Assembly (NCBI RefSeq): GCF_002938435.1
Contig: NZ_POQT01000020.1
Coordinates: forward strand, 17,545 to 81,544
Direction of reading: 5' to 3'
DNA from: Blastococcus saxobsidens
Lineage (GTDB): Bacteria; Actinomycetota; Actinomycetes; Mycobacteriales; Geodermatophilaceae
DNA: 64,000 bases
Position numbers and translations under genes: made by a program. Within the stretch, counting starts at the first letter, position 1; every line of letters starts with the position of its first letter. Below the pieces are notes generated by a model that worked only from the letters and a program-made list of their open reading frames with translations, searched no databases and had not been told where the DNA came from. Of the stretch, positions 26,793 to 37,214 are shown piece after piece.

Positions 26793-28258
26793 CCGATCGG
26801 GAGCTGACCCTCGCGGCCGTCGACCTGGGTGCCTCCAGCGGCCGGGTGATGACCGCGCGGGTCGGCCCCGGCCGGCTGGACCTGGCCGAGGTGCACCGCT
26901 TCCCCAACCGGCCGGTCCGGACGGGGGGGACGCTGTCCTGGGACGTGCTTGCGCTCTACGCCGGTGTGCTTGACGGGCTGCGTGCCGCGGGACGGGAGGC
27001 CGGGAGCATCGACGGGATCGGCATCGACAGCTGGGCGGTCGACGTCGGCCTGCTCGACGCCGACGGCGCGCTGCTGGGCAACCCGGTGCACTACCGCGAC
27101 GCCCGGCACGCGACGGCGGTCCCGGCCGTGCACGCCGTCGTCCCGCCCGGCGAGCTGTACCGCGTCAACGGGCTGCAGCACCTGCCGTTCAACACGGTGT
27201 TCCAGTTCGCTGCGATGCGGGGCACCGCGCGGTTCGCCGCCGCCCGGCAGGCGCTGCTCGTGCCGGACCTGCTCGCGTACTGGCTGACCGGCGCCCGCGT
27301 CGCGGAGGTCACCAACGCCTCCACCACCGGGCTGCTGGACGCGACGACGCGGCAGTGGGCCGGCGGTCTCCTGGACCGGCTGGACCTGCCGCGCGACCTG
27401 TTCCCGGCGCTCGTGCAGCCCGGCGAGGAGATCGGCCGGCTCACCGCCGAGGCGCGCGCGGAGACCGGGCTGGCCGACGTCCCGGTGATCGCGGTGGGCT
27501 CGCACGACACGGCGTCGGCGGTGGTGGGCGTGCCGGCCGCGTCGGAGCAGTTCGCGTACGTCTCCTGCGGTACCTGGTCGCTGGTGGGTGTCGAGCTGGC
27601 GGAGCCGGTGCTCACCGAGGCCGGCCGGCAGGCGGGCTTCACCAACGAGCTGGGCGTCGACGGCACGGTGCGCTGCCTGCGCAACGTCATGGGCCTGTGG
27701 CTGCTGCAGGAGTCGCTGCGCACGTGGTCGGCCGCCGGGCTTCCCGCCGACCTCGCCGAGCTGCTGGCCGCGGCCGCCCGGGTGTCGGCGTTCACCGCCG
27801 TCGTCGACCCCGACGACGCCCGGTTCCTGCCGCCGGGGGACATGCCGGCCCGCATCGCCGCGCTCTGCACCGAGACCGGGCAGACGCCGCCGCAGAGCCA
27901 GGCGGAGACGGTGCGCTGCATCCTCGACAGCCTCGCGCTGGCCTACCGGCGGAGCATCCGGCGCGCGGCCGAACTGTCCGGCCGCGAGGTCGAGGTGGTG
28001 CACCTGGTCGGCGGCGGCGCCCGCAACGAGCTGCTCTGCCAGCTCACCGCGGACGCCTGCGGGCTGCCGGTCATCGCCGGGCCGGTCGAGGCGGCGGCGC
28101 TGGGGAACGCGCTGGTGCAGGCGCGGGCGCTCGGCGCGGTCGACGGGGGACTGGCCGAGCTGCGTGCACTGCTGCGGGCCACGCAGCAGACGCGGACCTA
28201 CCTGCCTTCCGGCTCCGCGCAGGCCTGGGCCACGGCGGACGCGCGGGTCTTCGGCTGA
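26789..28258 (+). CDS. rhaB: L-rhamnulokinase
   Basis: This 489-residue FGGY-family kinase phosphorylates L-rhamnulose at O1. The phosphate loops AVDLGASSGRVMTARV and ATGTWSLVG-like SCGTWSLVGVEL are present, with the substrate segment DGIGIDSWAVDVGLLD and the late adenosine motif VHLVGGGARNELLCQLTAD. It is the last gene of the rha operon and ends only 7 bases from the converging galK stop, with no visible terminator. Confidence 0.94.
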   Translation: MTDRELTLAAVDLGASSGRVMTARVGPGRLDLAEVHRFPNRPVRTGGTLSWDVLALYAGVLDGLRAAGREAGSIDGIGIDSWAVDVGLLDADGALLGNPVHYRDARHATAVPAVHAVVPPGELYRVNGLQHLPFNTVFQFAAMRGTARFAAARQALLVPDLLAYWLTGARVAEVTNASTTGLLDATTRQWAGGLLDRLDLPRDLFPALVQPGEEIGRLTAEARAETGLADVPVIAVGSHDTASAVVGVPAASEQFAYVSCGTWSLVGVELAEPVLTEAGRQAGFTNELGVDGTVRCLRNVMGLWLLQESLRTWSAAGLPADLAELLAAAARVSAFTAVVDPDDARFLPPGDMPARIAALCTETGQTPPQSQAETVRCILDSLALAYRRSIRRAAELSGREVEVVHLVGGGARNELLCQLTADACGLPVIAGPVEAAALGNALVQARALGAVDGGLAELRALLRATQQTRTYLPSGSAQAWATADARVFG

Positions 28259-28265
28259 CGAGTGC

Positions 28266-29426
28266 TCAGCCGGCCCACACCGCACGCGTGCCGTCCGACG
28301 GCGTGCAGATCGTCGCCTCCCCGGGGCGGCCGGTGGCCGACCGGTACCGGGCGGTGATGCTCGCGGCGGCGGCTGCCGCGTCGTCAGCCCGCACCAGGGC
28401 CACCGCGCAGCCGCCGAACCCGGCCCCGGTGAGGCGCGCGCCGAGGATCCCCGGCGTGGCGACGGCGAGGTCGACCAGCGTGTCGAGCTCCGCGACGCTC
28501 ACCTCGTAGTCGTCCCGCAGCGACGCGTGCGAGCGGTTCATCAGCTCGCCGAACTCCGCGACGTCGCAGCGGGCGAGGGCGGAGACGCTCCGCAGCACCC
28601 GCTCGTTCTCCTCGACGACGTGCCGGGCCCGCCGCAGCGGCACCTCGCCCAGCAGGTGGGCGTGCTCGGCCAGCAAGTCCGGTGTCACGTCCCGCAGGGC
28701 AGCCAGACCGGGCCGCACCGGACGCAGCCGGGTCAGGGCCTCCTCGCACTCGGCCCGCCGCCGGTTGTAGGCCGACCCGGCCAGGGTGCGCGGAACGGCG
28801 CTGTCGAGCACGAGGATGCGGACGCCGTCCGGCACGGGGACCCGCTCGGTGCGCAGGCTCCGGCAGTCGACCAGCACCGCGTGCCCCGCCGCCCCGCAGG
28901 CGACCGCCAGCTGGTCCATGACCCCGCTGCGGACCCCGACGACGTCGTTCTCCACCCGCTGCCCGAGGCGGGCCAGCTGCTCGGGCGGCAGCACCTCCCC
29001 GGCGAGCGCCAGCAGCGCGACCAGCACCCCGAGCTCCAGGGACGCCGAGGAGGAGAGCCCTGCCCCGATCGGCAGATCGCTGTCCACCAGCAGGTCCGCA
29101 CCGGGGACGTCGTGCCCGTCGGCGAGCAGCACGGCCGCGGTTCCGGCCACGTAGCGCGACCACTCCGGTCCCTCGTGCGGCCGCAGGTCGGCCAGCGGGC
29201 GCTCGTCGGTGGCGTCCATGCGCAGCGCGGTGGTCCGCAGCCGCCGGTCCGGCCGTCGGCGGGCCAGGACGACGGTGCCCCGGTCCAGCGCGGCGGGGAG
29301 GACGAAGCCGTCGTTGTAGTCGGTGTGCTCGCCGATCAGGTTGACCCTGCCCGGCGACCGGACGACGACCTCGGCGGGTGCGCCGGTCGAGCGGGCGAAG
29401 GTCTCCCGCAGGGCGACGTCGTTCAC
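28266..29426 (-). CDS. galK: Galactokinase
   Basis: This 386-residue GHMP kinase phosphorylates galactose at C1. Signatures are [19 protein letters not shown] (galactokinase-specific), the ATP loop [15 protein letters not shown] and the C-terminal [14 protein letters not shown]. The GTG start at 29426 overlaps the galT stop. galE is absent here. It is last in the series FAD hydroxylase-GH1-galT-galK, which suggests that galactose is released by the locus enzymes. Confidence 0.94.
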   Translation of the reverse strand: MNDVALRETFARSTGAPAEVVVRSPGRVNLIGEHTDYNDGFVLPAALDRGTVVLARRRPDRRLRTTALRMDATDERPLADLRPHEGPEWSRYVAGTAAVLLADGHDVPGADLLVDSDLPIGAGLSSSASLELGVLVALLALAGEVLPPEQLARLGQRVENDVVGVRSGVMDQLAVACGAAGHAVLVDCRSLRTERVPVPDGVRILVLDSAVPRTLAGSAYNRRRAECEEALTRLRPVRPGLAALRDVTPDLLAEHAHLLGEVPLRRARHVVEENERVLRSVSALARCDVAEFGELMNRSHASLRDDYEVSVAELDTLVDLAVATPGILGARLTGAGFGGCAVALVRADDAAAAAASITARYRSATGRPGEATICTPSDGTRAVWAG

Positions 29427-30439
29427 GCCCGCCCCACCGTCCCGCGCAGGCGGGCGGCCGCGGACTCCGGGGTGATGTCCCGCTGCGGCTGGGCCAGCAG
29501 CTCGTAGCCGACCATGAACTTCCGGACGGTGGCCGAGCGCAGCAGCGGTGGGTAGAAGTGCCCGTGCAGGTGCCACTCGGGGTGCGCGTCCCCATCGGTC
29601 GGCCGCTGGTGCAGCCCCATCGTGTACGGGAAGGGCACGCCGAAGAGGGCGTCGTAGCGGCGGGCGAGCTCGGCCAGCGCGGTGGCCAGGGCGTCCCGGC
29701 CGGTCCCGTCGAGGTCGGGCACCGCGCCGCAGTGCCTACGGGGCAGCACGAGGGTCTCGAACGGCCAGACCGCCCAGAACGGGACCAGGACGGTGACGTG
29801 CTCGTCCCGGAAGACGATCCGTGCGCCGTCGGCCTCCTCGACCGCCAGGTAGTCGCAGAGCAGGCAGCCGCCCGCTGCTGCGGCGGCCCGCTGGGAGGCG
29901 AGCTCGCGGACCGCCTCGGTGGGCAGCCGCTCCTCGGCCCAGATCTGGCCGTGCGGGTGCGGGTTGCTGGCGCCCATCGCCGCGCCCCGGTTCTCGAACA
30001 CCTGCACCCAGTCGACCCAGTCGAGGCCGCCCAGCTCGGTGTACTGGTCGGCCCACGTGTCGATGACCGCGCGGATGCGGTCGGCGGGCAGCCGGCCGAG
30101 CGCGAGGTCGTGCCGCGGTGAGTAGCAGATCACCCGGCAGACGCCCCGCTGGCTCTCGGCGACCAGCAGGCCGTCGGGGTCGGAGGTCGCCGGTGCCACG
30201 TCCGGGGTCAGGGCGGCGAAGTCGTTGTCGAAGACGAAGGTCCCGTCGTAGGCGGGGGTGCGCCGCCCGCCCGCCCGCTCGTTGCCCGGGCACAGGTAGC
30301 ACTCCGGGTCGTAGTCGGGCAGCCGGGGTGCCGCCGTGTCCTCGACCTGGCCCTGCCAGGGGCGGGCCGTGCGGTGCGGGGAGACGAGGACCCATGCACC
30401 GGTCAGCCGGTTGAGGCGCCGGTGCGTCGCATCGAGCAC
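29423..30439 (-). CDS. galT: Galactose-1-phosphate uridylyltransferase
   Basis: This 338-residue HIT-superfamily enzyme exchanges UMP between UDP-glucose and galactose-1-phosphate. It has the zinc Cys pair in [12 protein letters not shown], the catalytic HPHGQIWA and the C-terminal zinc/structural [18 protein letters not shown] chose GTG at 30439, two bases after the GH1 stop; the frame remains open far upstream but that region belongs to the GH1 gene. Confidence 0.92.
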   Translation of the reverse strand: MLDATHRRLNRLTGAWVLVSPHRTARPWQGQVEDTAAPRLPDYDPECYLCPGNERAGGRRTPAYDGTFVFDNDFAALTPDVAPATSDPDGLLVAESQRGVCRVICYSPRHDLALGRLPADRIRAVIDTWADQYTELGGLDWVDWVQVFENRGAAMGASNPHPHGQIWAEERLPTEAVRELASQRAAAAAGGCLLCDYLAVEEADGARIVFRDEHVTVLVPFWAVWPFETLVLPRRHCGAVPDLDGTGRDALATALAELARRYDALFGVPFPYTMGLHQRPTDGDAHPEWHLHGHFYPPLLRSATVRKFMVGYELLAQPQRDITPESAAARLRGTVGRA

Positions 30440-30441
30440 CG

Positions 30442-31622
<1,181 letters not shown>

Positions 31623-31626
<4 letters not shown>

Positions 31627-33275
31627 CGGCTGATCTCCTCGAGGGGGTGGGGAAGGGCGGCGACGACGTTCGCGCCGCCGACGACGGTGCGCAGCAGGTG
31701 GTGCGGCCGGTCCACGGCGGCTCCGCGCCAGGCCACGTGCTGGTCGGGCCGGACCAGCACCAGGTCGGCCTCGTAGCGGGAGCGGAGCCCGGGCACGTCG
31801 GCGAGGTCGACCACCGTGAGCGGGATCCCGAGCTCGTCGGCGGCCGCGGGAAGCGCCCCGGTGTCGGAGCCGGAGCCCAGGCGCAGCAGGGAGAAGCCGT
31901 CGCCCAGCCGGTCGTAGACCGAGCTGCCGTCCGGCAGCCAGGCGTGCGGGAGCCGGGCACCCGGATGTGCCGACGGGGTGAAGGTGGCCAGCGTCGGCTC
32001 GGGCACCGTGCGCCCGTCGGGGACGACGACGGGGGAGTGGGGGTAGTCGTAGCCGAGCACCAGCCCCAGGCTGTGGAACTCGGCGTCCTTGACGTGGAGC
32101 CGCTGGGCCAGGTCGGCGCGCAGCAGGCGCCCGGCCGTCCCCTCGTCGTCGAGGTCGGTGTCGGCGAACGACGGGGCGAGGAACGCCTCCTGGGCGCCGG
32201 CCGCACCGATGGTCCGGTGGGCAACGGGACGGCGCTCGGCCTCGTAGCTGGCGAGCAGGGACGGCGGTGCCCAGCCCTGCAGCACCGCGGCCAGCTTCCA
32301 GCCGAGGTTGACCGCGTCGCCGACGCAGGTGTTGAAGCCGTGCCCGCCCCACGGGGGGTTGAGGTGCGCGGCATCGCCGACCAGGAGTACCCGCTCCCCG
32401 CGGTAGCGGTCCACCAGCAGCATCCGGGCCGACCACGGGTCGGTGGCCAGGACGTCGACGTCGATCTCCGCGCCCACGAGCGACCGGACGAGCGCCACCG
32501 GATCGACGTCCTCGGTGCGCACGTCGACGCCCTGGACGATGGCCCACCAGGTGCCCTCGAGGTCCAGGCGCCCCATCAGGCCGCCGCGCTCGGCGCCGAT
32601 GACCCAGTAGTGCACGCCCACGGCGCACAGCTCGCGCTCCTCGAGCGCGCGGCTGCGGAAGGTGATGCTCAGGTTCGGCAGGGTGCCCGAGGAGCCCTCG
32701 TAGCGGGCGCCGATCGCCGTGCGCGAGAGGCCGCTGCTGCCGTCGCAGCCGAGCAGGTAGTCGGCGCTCACCCGGTGCGGCGCGCCGGCCTGGTCCTCGA
32801 CCACCGCGCGAACCTCCCCGGGGCCGTCCAGGACGGACGCGACCCGCCAGCCGGTCAGCAGGGTCACGGCCGGCAGGGCGGCGGCGGCCTCGCGCAGGAC
32901 CTCCTCCACCAGCGGCTGGGGAGCCTGCTGCCCGGCCTCGGCGGCGATGTCCTGACGAGCCGTCCAGAGCCCGAACGCGTTCTCGAAGCGGGTGATCTCG
33001 TGCCCGAACAGGCCGGTCACGAAGACGACGTCCTGGGCGTGGTCCACGGCCAGCGGCGCCGCGGCCCGGAGCCGGTCGGCGAGGCCCCACCGGCGCAGGT
33101 GCTCCATGGTGCGGACGCTGGTGGTCTTCGCCCGGGGTCGCAGCGGGTCGAGCTGGGTGCGCGGCTCCACGACGAGCACCTCGACGCCGCGGCGGCCGAG
33201 CTCGATCGCGGCGGCGAGCCCGCTGGGCCCACCGCCGGCGATGAGCACCGGGACGCGTTCGGGCACGGTGGTCAT
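31623..33275 (-). CDS. FAD-dependent aromatic-ring monooxygenase
   Basis: This 550-residue group A flavoprotein hydroxylase (PHBH/MhpA/phenol-hydroxylase-like) has FAD loop GGGPSG at residues 14-19, a middle DG motif (LLGCDGSSGLSRTAIG), GERVLLVGDAAHLNPPWGGHG and a C-terminal thioredoxin-like domain. Such enzymes hydroxylate phenols with NAD(P)H and O2 before ring cleavage. With the quercetinase-like cupin and the FAH-family enzyme nearby, a phloroglucinol- or resorcinol-type ring is a reasonable substrate (inference). A regulon dyad lies 138 bases upstream. Confidence 0.88.
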
Positions 33276-33412
33276 GAGGTCTCCTGTCAGGGGCGCCGCT
33301 CGCCGGGCGAGCGGAGGTGCGAAGGCATGCGCGGTCGGCCGTCCGGGGAGCTCCCGGGGCTCCGTGCCGCCCGTCCAGCATCGGTGGCGGGGGTCACGTC
33401 GCCGTAGCCCGT

Positions 33413-33427
33413 TGCCATTGGGTGGCA
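33413..33427. promoter_or_regulatory. Shared dyad, copy 1 (before the FAD hydroxylase)
   Basis: TGCCATTGGGTGGCA is a dyad with arms TGCCA and TGGCA. It is the most symmetrical of five sites matching TGCCRNTNNNYGRNA and lies in the 175-base gap upstream of the hydroxylase-GH1-galT-galK genes. Confidence 0.6.
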
Positions 33428-33450
33428 GTGCGGAACGGGAGCGTCCGCCA

Positions 33451-34704
33451 TCACCGGGCCGCGTGCCGCTCCTGCCACTGCCGCACCCAGGCGCGGCCGT
33501 AGTCGTTGCCGTGCGGGGTCCGCAGCACCGTGTGGATGTGGAAGGGCTGCGGGGTGTCGTAGTCGAGGAAGACCCCGCAGTGGTGGTCGAGCTCGGCGAT
33601 CAGCACCGGCGACTGCAACCGGTAGTAGAAGACATCGCCGGGAGCCGATCCGCCGATCCAGCAGAACCACGTCTCGTCCAGGTGCTGCTCGACCTCCCGC
33701 ATGCGGGCCCGGCGCGGCCCCTCGGGCAGCAGCCGGACGAACGCCTCGGCGATCCCGAGCGCCGCCGTGCGGGCCTCGGCCGGCATGTCGGCGACCCGGA
33801 CGCCCTCGAACGGGATGACCCGGTTGTCCTGGAACGCCCCGGCGAGGTGTCGCTCGTCGCCGGGGTGCACCCGGCCCGGCGGCATGGCCGGGTCGACCAT
33901 GTGCTGGTAGACCGTCGCCGCCCGTCGCTGGTCGTCGGGGAGGGCGGCCATGAGGGCGGTGCCGAGGGAGATCCGGTCGGCGAACACACCGGCCAGACCG
34001 GCGTGCGGGCCGGCGTCGATCTCGTCGGGCTCGGCGCCCAGGAAGACGGGGGAGACCACCATCCGGCCCTCGACCACCAGGCAGTTGACCGCGCAGTGGT
34101 GGCCGTACAGCTGCCAGCCCCACGGCGCGCGCAGGTCCGGCTGGCCGTAGAGCGCGATGTTGTAGCTGAACTCGTTGAGCACCGTCGTCAGGTCGACGAG
34201 TTCGCCGAGGAAGCCGTTGATCAGCATCATCGCGTGGGCCAGCTCGTAGCCCTCCGGGCTCAGCGAGGCCGCCATCAGCGCCAGCGCCTTCTCGCGGACG
34301 ACCTCGGGCTGCAGGTCCAGCCGCAGCCCGGTGTCGAACTGCATGAACTCCGGATTGGCCCACGTCTGCCACTCGACGGCGTCGACGGCGAAGCAGATCC
34401 GCTTCCGCCCGTCGTCGTCCAGGACGGCGAGCAGGTCGTGGGCGGCGGCGACCATGGCCTCGACGGGCGCCTCCTCACCGGGCCGGGCCGGCTCGAAGGG
34501 GTGCAGCCCCTCCCGCAGCGTCCCGTCCTCGGTGACGCCGCGGAACTCGTTCCGGTAGAGGGGCGTCCAGCCCTCCACCAGGCCACCGGTGAAGGTGCCC
34601 GGGGTGCGGGCGTGATCCCGGTAGGCGTAGGGGTCCATGCCGCGCACCTCGGCGACGCGCGGGTGGTCGTGCGGGAACAGGTACTGGCGGTACTCGCCGG
34701 ACAT
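33451..34704 (-). CDS. DUF3500-like protein of unknown function
   Basis: This 417-residue soluble protein has no signal peptide and no membrane segment. It appears to belong to the DUF3500 family, whose function I do not know. Visible features are WQTWANPEFMQFDTGLRLDLQ, a His-rich YGHHCAVNCLVVEG, and a late block with AELDHHCGVFLDYDTP followed by HIHTVLRTPHGNDYG. The clustered His, Asp and Glu residues could bind metal. It starts 4 bases after the FAH-family gene ends, inside the cupin-esterase-FAH operon, so a step in aromatic breakdown is plausible. Confidence 0.7.
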   Translation of the reverse strand: MSGEYRQYLFPHDHPRVAEVRGMDPYAYRDHARTPGTFTGGLVEGWTPLYRNEFRGVTEDGTLREGLHPFEPARPGEEAPVEAMVAAAHDLLAVLDDDGRKRICFAVDAVEWQTWANPEFMQFDTGLRLDLQPEVVREKALALMAASLSPEGYELAHAMMLINGFLGELVDLTTVLNEFSYNIALYGQPDLRAPWGWQLYGHHCAVNCLVVEGRMVVSPVFLGAEPDEIDAGPHAGLAGVFADRISLGTALMAALPDDQRRAATVYQHMVDPAMPPGRVHPGDERHLAGAFQDNRVIPFEGVRVADMPAEARTAALGIAEAFVRLLPEGPRRARMREVEQHLDETWFCWIGGSAPGDVFYYRLQSPVLIAELDHHCGVFLDYDTPQPFHIHTVLRTPHGNDYGRAWVRQWQERHAAR

Positions 34705-34708
34705 CGCC

Positions 34709-35554
34709 TCAGGCCGTCCGGGCGTCGTTGCCGACGACGGTGTTGGTGAGGAGGCCGAGCCGCTCGACCTCCACCTCGACGACGTCGCCGGGCTGCAGCA
34801 ACCACGGGGGCGTCCGGCCGTAGCCGACGCCGGACGGCGTGCCGGTCGCGAGCAGGTCACCCGGCCGCAGCGTGAAGGTGCGGGAGATCAGCGCGAGGGT
34901 GTCCCCGACGGTGTAGACCATCTCGTCGGTGCTGCCGTCCTGCACGGTCTCCCCGTTGACCCGGGTCTGCACCCGGAGCCCGTCGCGGAGGTCCCCGACC
35001 TCGGCCGCCGGGACGATCGGCCCCAGCGGGCCGGAGCGGTCGCCGTTCTTGCCCAGGATCCACTGGCTGGTGAGCTTCTGCGCCCGCCGGGAGGTGAGGT
35101 CGTTGAAGGTGGAGTAGCCGACGACGGCGGCCAGCGCCTCGTCCGGGGTGGCGTCGACGAGCGTGGAGCCGACGTAGGCCATCACCTCGCCCTCCCAGTC
35201 GAGACCGTCCTCGTCCGAGGGGACCGGGACCTCCGCGCCGCCGACGGTCAGCGACTGGGTCCACCGGGCGAACAGGGTCGGGTACGGCGGCACGCCCTCG
35301 CCGGCGTAGGACCCCTCGGCGACGTGCTTGAGGTAGTTCAGCCCGATGCAGACCACCCGGGCGCCGGGCAGCACCGGCGGCACGAACTCGACGTCCGCGG
35401 CCGGCAGCGTCTCCCCACCCGGCTCGCGCGACAGGTGCCCCGCCGCGTCGGCCCAGAAGTCCTCCAGCGCCGCGACGACGGTGACCTGCGCGCCGTCCTC
35501 GGACAGCGCCGCCACCTGTGCGCCGCCGTCCCGGCGGATGCCCACGATCCTCAT
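34709..35554 (-). CDS. Fumarylacetoacetate hydrolase-family enzyme
   Basis: This 281-residue FAH-fold protein has VCIGLNYLKHVAEG, the metal Glu/Asp residues in DWEGEVMAYVGSTL and the C-terminal LLATGTPSGVGYGRTPPWLLQPGDVVEVEVERLG. FAH-family members hydrolyse or hydrate ring-cleavage products, such as acylpyruvates and 2-hydroxy-dienoates. Its ATG overlaps the stop of the upstream esterase. In this operon it would act late, after ring opening; the exact reaction is not set by sequence. Confidence 0.88.
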   Translation of the reverse strand: MRIVGIRRDGGAQVAALSEDGAQVTVVAALEDFWADAAGHLSREPGGETLPAADVEFVPPVLPGARVVCIGLNYLKHVAEGSYAGEGVPPYPTLFARWTQSLTVGGAEVPVPSDEDGLDWEGEVMAYVGSTLVDATPDEALAAVVGYSTFNDLTSRRAQKLTSQWILGKNGDRSGPLGPIVPAAEVGDLRDGLRVQTRVNGETVQDGSTDEMVYTVGDTLALISRTFTLRPGDLLATGTPSGVGYGRTPPWLLQPGDVVEVEVERLGLLTNTVVGNDARTA

Positions 35555-36486
35555 CGGTCCTCTTCCTCGGTCGTGCCGGCCAGCTGCTCCAGCAGCCAGC
35601 CGGTGGTCAGGTCCAGCGCCAGATCGGCGGCGTCGGGTGCGCCCAGCCACATGTGGTCGGCGCCGTCGAGCAGGTGGAGCTCCACGTCGGCTCCGGCGGC
35701 CTCGAGCGCGGCGGCGAGCCGCTCGCTCTGCGCGCAGGGGATGAACCGGTCGTCCCGCCCGTGCAGCAGCAGGAACGGCGGGGCGCCGGGGGACACGTGC
35801 GCGATCGGGCTGGCCTGGGCGGCGAGCTCCGGCACGGCGACCGCCGAGGCGCCGAGCAGCTGGGCCTCGCGGGTGGTCGGGTCAGCCGGGTCCGCGCCGG
35901 TGTCGGTCGCCACCGCGGCGACGTCGCTCGGGGCGTACCAGGCGACGACCGCGCGGACGCCGCTCGTCGGACCGGCGGGACCGACGTCCCCCTCGAGGGC
36001 GGCGTCGTCCGCGGTCAGGCCGAGGAGCTCGGCGACGTGGCCGCCGGCCGACTCACCCCACGCGGCGATCCGGTCGGGGTCGATGCCGAGCTCGGCCGAC
36101 CGGGCGCGCAGCCAGCGGACCGCGGCCTTGGCGTCGTGCAGCTGCGCGGGGAAGGTCGCCTCCGCCGAGAGCCGGTAGTCGACGCTGGCCACGGCGATGC
36201 CGGCCTGCGCGATCCGCGCGAACGGCGGGGGCGAGGCGTCGCGGTACATCGGACCGGCCCCGTGCCGGCTGCCCAGGCGCCAGCCGCCCCCGTGCAGGAA
36301 GACGACGGCCGGCAGCGGCTCGCCGGTCGGCGGCGGCAGGTGGAGGTCGAGCTCCAGCGGACGGACGCCGGGGATCGCCGCATAGGGCACACCGAGCAGG
36401 AGCCGGGTGCCGCCGCGACCGGGCAGGGCCGGGGGCAGCGGGAGCTCGTGGGCCGGCGGGGGCAGTGGCAGAGCAGGTGTGGGCAC
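35551..36486 (-). CDS. Alpha/beta hydrolase (HSL/BD-FAE-like esterase)
   Basis: This 311-residue cytoplasmic esterase has oxyanion motif HGGGWRLGS, nucleophile motif WGESAGGH and a C-terminal Asp (HGRDDRF) and His (GADHMW). It is paralogous to the esterase at 49084-50007, sharing FPAQLHDAKAAVR and GESAGGH blocks. It lies directly after the quercetinase-like cupin, so hydrolysis of the depside made by flavonol cleavage, or removal of acyl groups, is a reasonable guess. Confidence 0.86.
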   Translation of the reverse strand: MPTPALPLPPPAHELPLPPALPGRGGTRLLLGVPYAAIPGVRPLELDLHLPPPTGEPLPAVVFLHGGGWRLGSRHGAGPMYRDASPPPFARIAQAGIAVASVDYRLSAEATFPAQLHDAKAAVRWLRARSAELGIDPDRIAAWGESAGGHVAELLGLTADDAALEGDVGPAGPTSGVRAVVAWYAPSDVAAVATDTGADPADPTTREAQLLGASAVAVPELAAQASPIAHVSPGAPPFLLLHGRDDRFIPCAQSERLAAALEAAGADVELHLLDGADHMWLGAPDAADLALDLTTGWLLEQLAGTTEEEDR

Positions 36487-36500
36487 AGTTCTCCTGACGG

Positions 36501-36535
36501 GACCAGGCGCGGTCCGCGGTGACCCGCGCCTGGTC
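36501..36535 (-). terminator. 12-bp hairpin after the cupin gene
   Basis: GACCAGGCGCGG (36501-36512) pairs exactly with 36524-36535 around 11 bases. It lies between the first and second genes of the operon and may raise cupin expression relative to the following genes. Confidence 0.6.
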
Positions 36536-36553
36536 GGTGCGACGGCTACCGGA

Positions 36554-37108
36554 TCAGGCGTCGGGCCACTCGAAGCCCTGCATGAACTGCATGTTGTGCT
36601 GCTGCGCCGCGGCCTGCATGCGCGGGAAGTCCGGGATGAAGGGCGGCTGGTCCTTCGTCGCGTGGTCGGTCGCCGTGCCCATGTGCTGGAAGAACCGCTC
36701 GAAGCCGCCCGAGAGCGTGCCCATCATCCGGGCGTCCTCGACGATCTGGTAGGCGTGCGCGAAACCGGCCGGCACGTAGCCGAAGTCCCCAGGGGTGAGC
36801 AGCGAGGACTGCTTCTGGCCCTCGGCGTCCTCGTAGAAGAGCTTCACCTTGCCCTCGATGACGTAGAACGTCTCGTGGGTCTCGTTGTGCGAGTGCGTCG
36901 GGATGACGTCGCCGGCGGGGGAGTCGGCGGTGACGATCCCGAACTGGTTCTCGGTCTCGTCGCCGGACAGCAGCACGGTGAACAGGTCACGGAAGAGCAT
37001 GGAGGTCTCGCCCTCGCCCTTGCGGAGGACGTAGGGGACCGGCTTGCCGGGCAGCTGGCCCTTCCACTGCGGGCCCTTGGACGGGTCGATCAGGTACTCG
37101 AAACTCAT
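36554..37108 (-). CDS. queD: Monocupin dioxygenase, probable quercetin 2,3-dioxygenase
   Basis: This 184-residue single-domain cupin has complete metal-binding motifs. Motif 1 is G66-x5-H72-x-H74-x4-E79-x6-G86; motif 2 is G107-x5-P113-x-G115-x2-H118. The size and layout match the small monocupin quercetinases described from Streptomyces, which cleave flavonols with O2, releasing CO and a depside. I chose ATG 37108 (GGGAG upstream) over an in-frame ATG 13 codons earlier. The following genes encode an esterase, a FAH-family enzyme and, after a DUF3500-like gene, an aromatic hydroxylase, which fits. Other cupin dioxygenases share these motifs. Confidence 0.75.
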   Translation of the reverse strand: MSFEYLIDPSKGPQWKGQLPGKPVPYVLRKGEGETSMLFRDLFTVLLSGDETENQFGIVTADSPAGDVIPTHSHNETHETFYVIEGKVKLFYEDAEGQKQSSLLTPGDFGYVPAGFAHAYQIVEDARMMGTLSGGFERFFQHMGTATDHATKDQPPFIPDFPRMQAAAQQHNMQFMQGFEWPDA

Positions 37109-37147
37109 GGGTACTCCCGGCTCGGTCGGCGATGACGGGTCGAGCAT

Positions 37148-37165
37148 GGGTGACCGGCGTCACCC
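37148..37165. promoter_or_regulatory. GGGTGAC dyad upstream of the cupin operon
   Basis: GGGTGAC and GTCACCC pair around CGGC. It lies 40 bases upstream of the cupin ATG and 50 bases past the SDR stop, so it is either a terminator of the upstream operon or an operator. Confidence 0.4.
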
Positions 37166-37178
37166 ACCCCTAGACCTC

Positions 37179-37193
37179 TGCCATTGGTCGGAA
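37179..37193. promoter_or_regulatory. Shared dyad, copy 2 (before the cupin operon)
   Basis: TGCCATTGGTCGGAA matches TGCCRNTNNNYGRNA. It lies 71 bases upstream of the cupin start. Confidence 0.6.
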
Positions 37194-37214
37194 CACCTGT
37201 GCGTCGGCACATCG

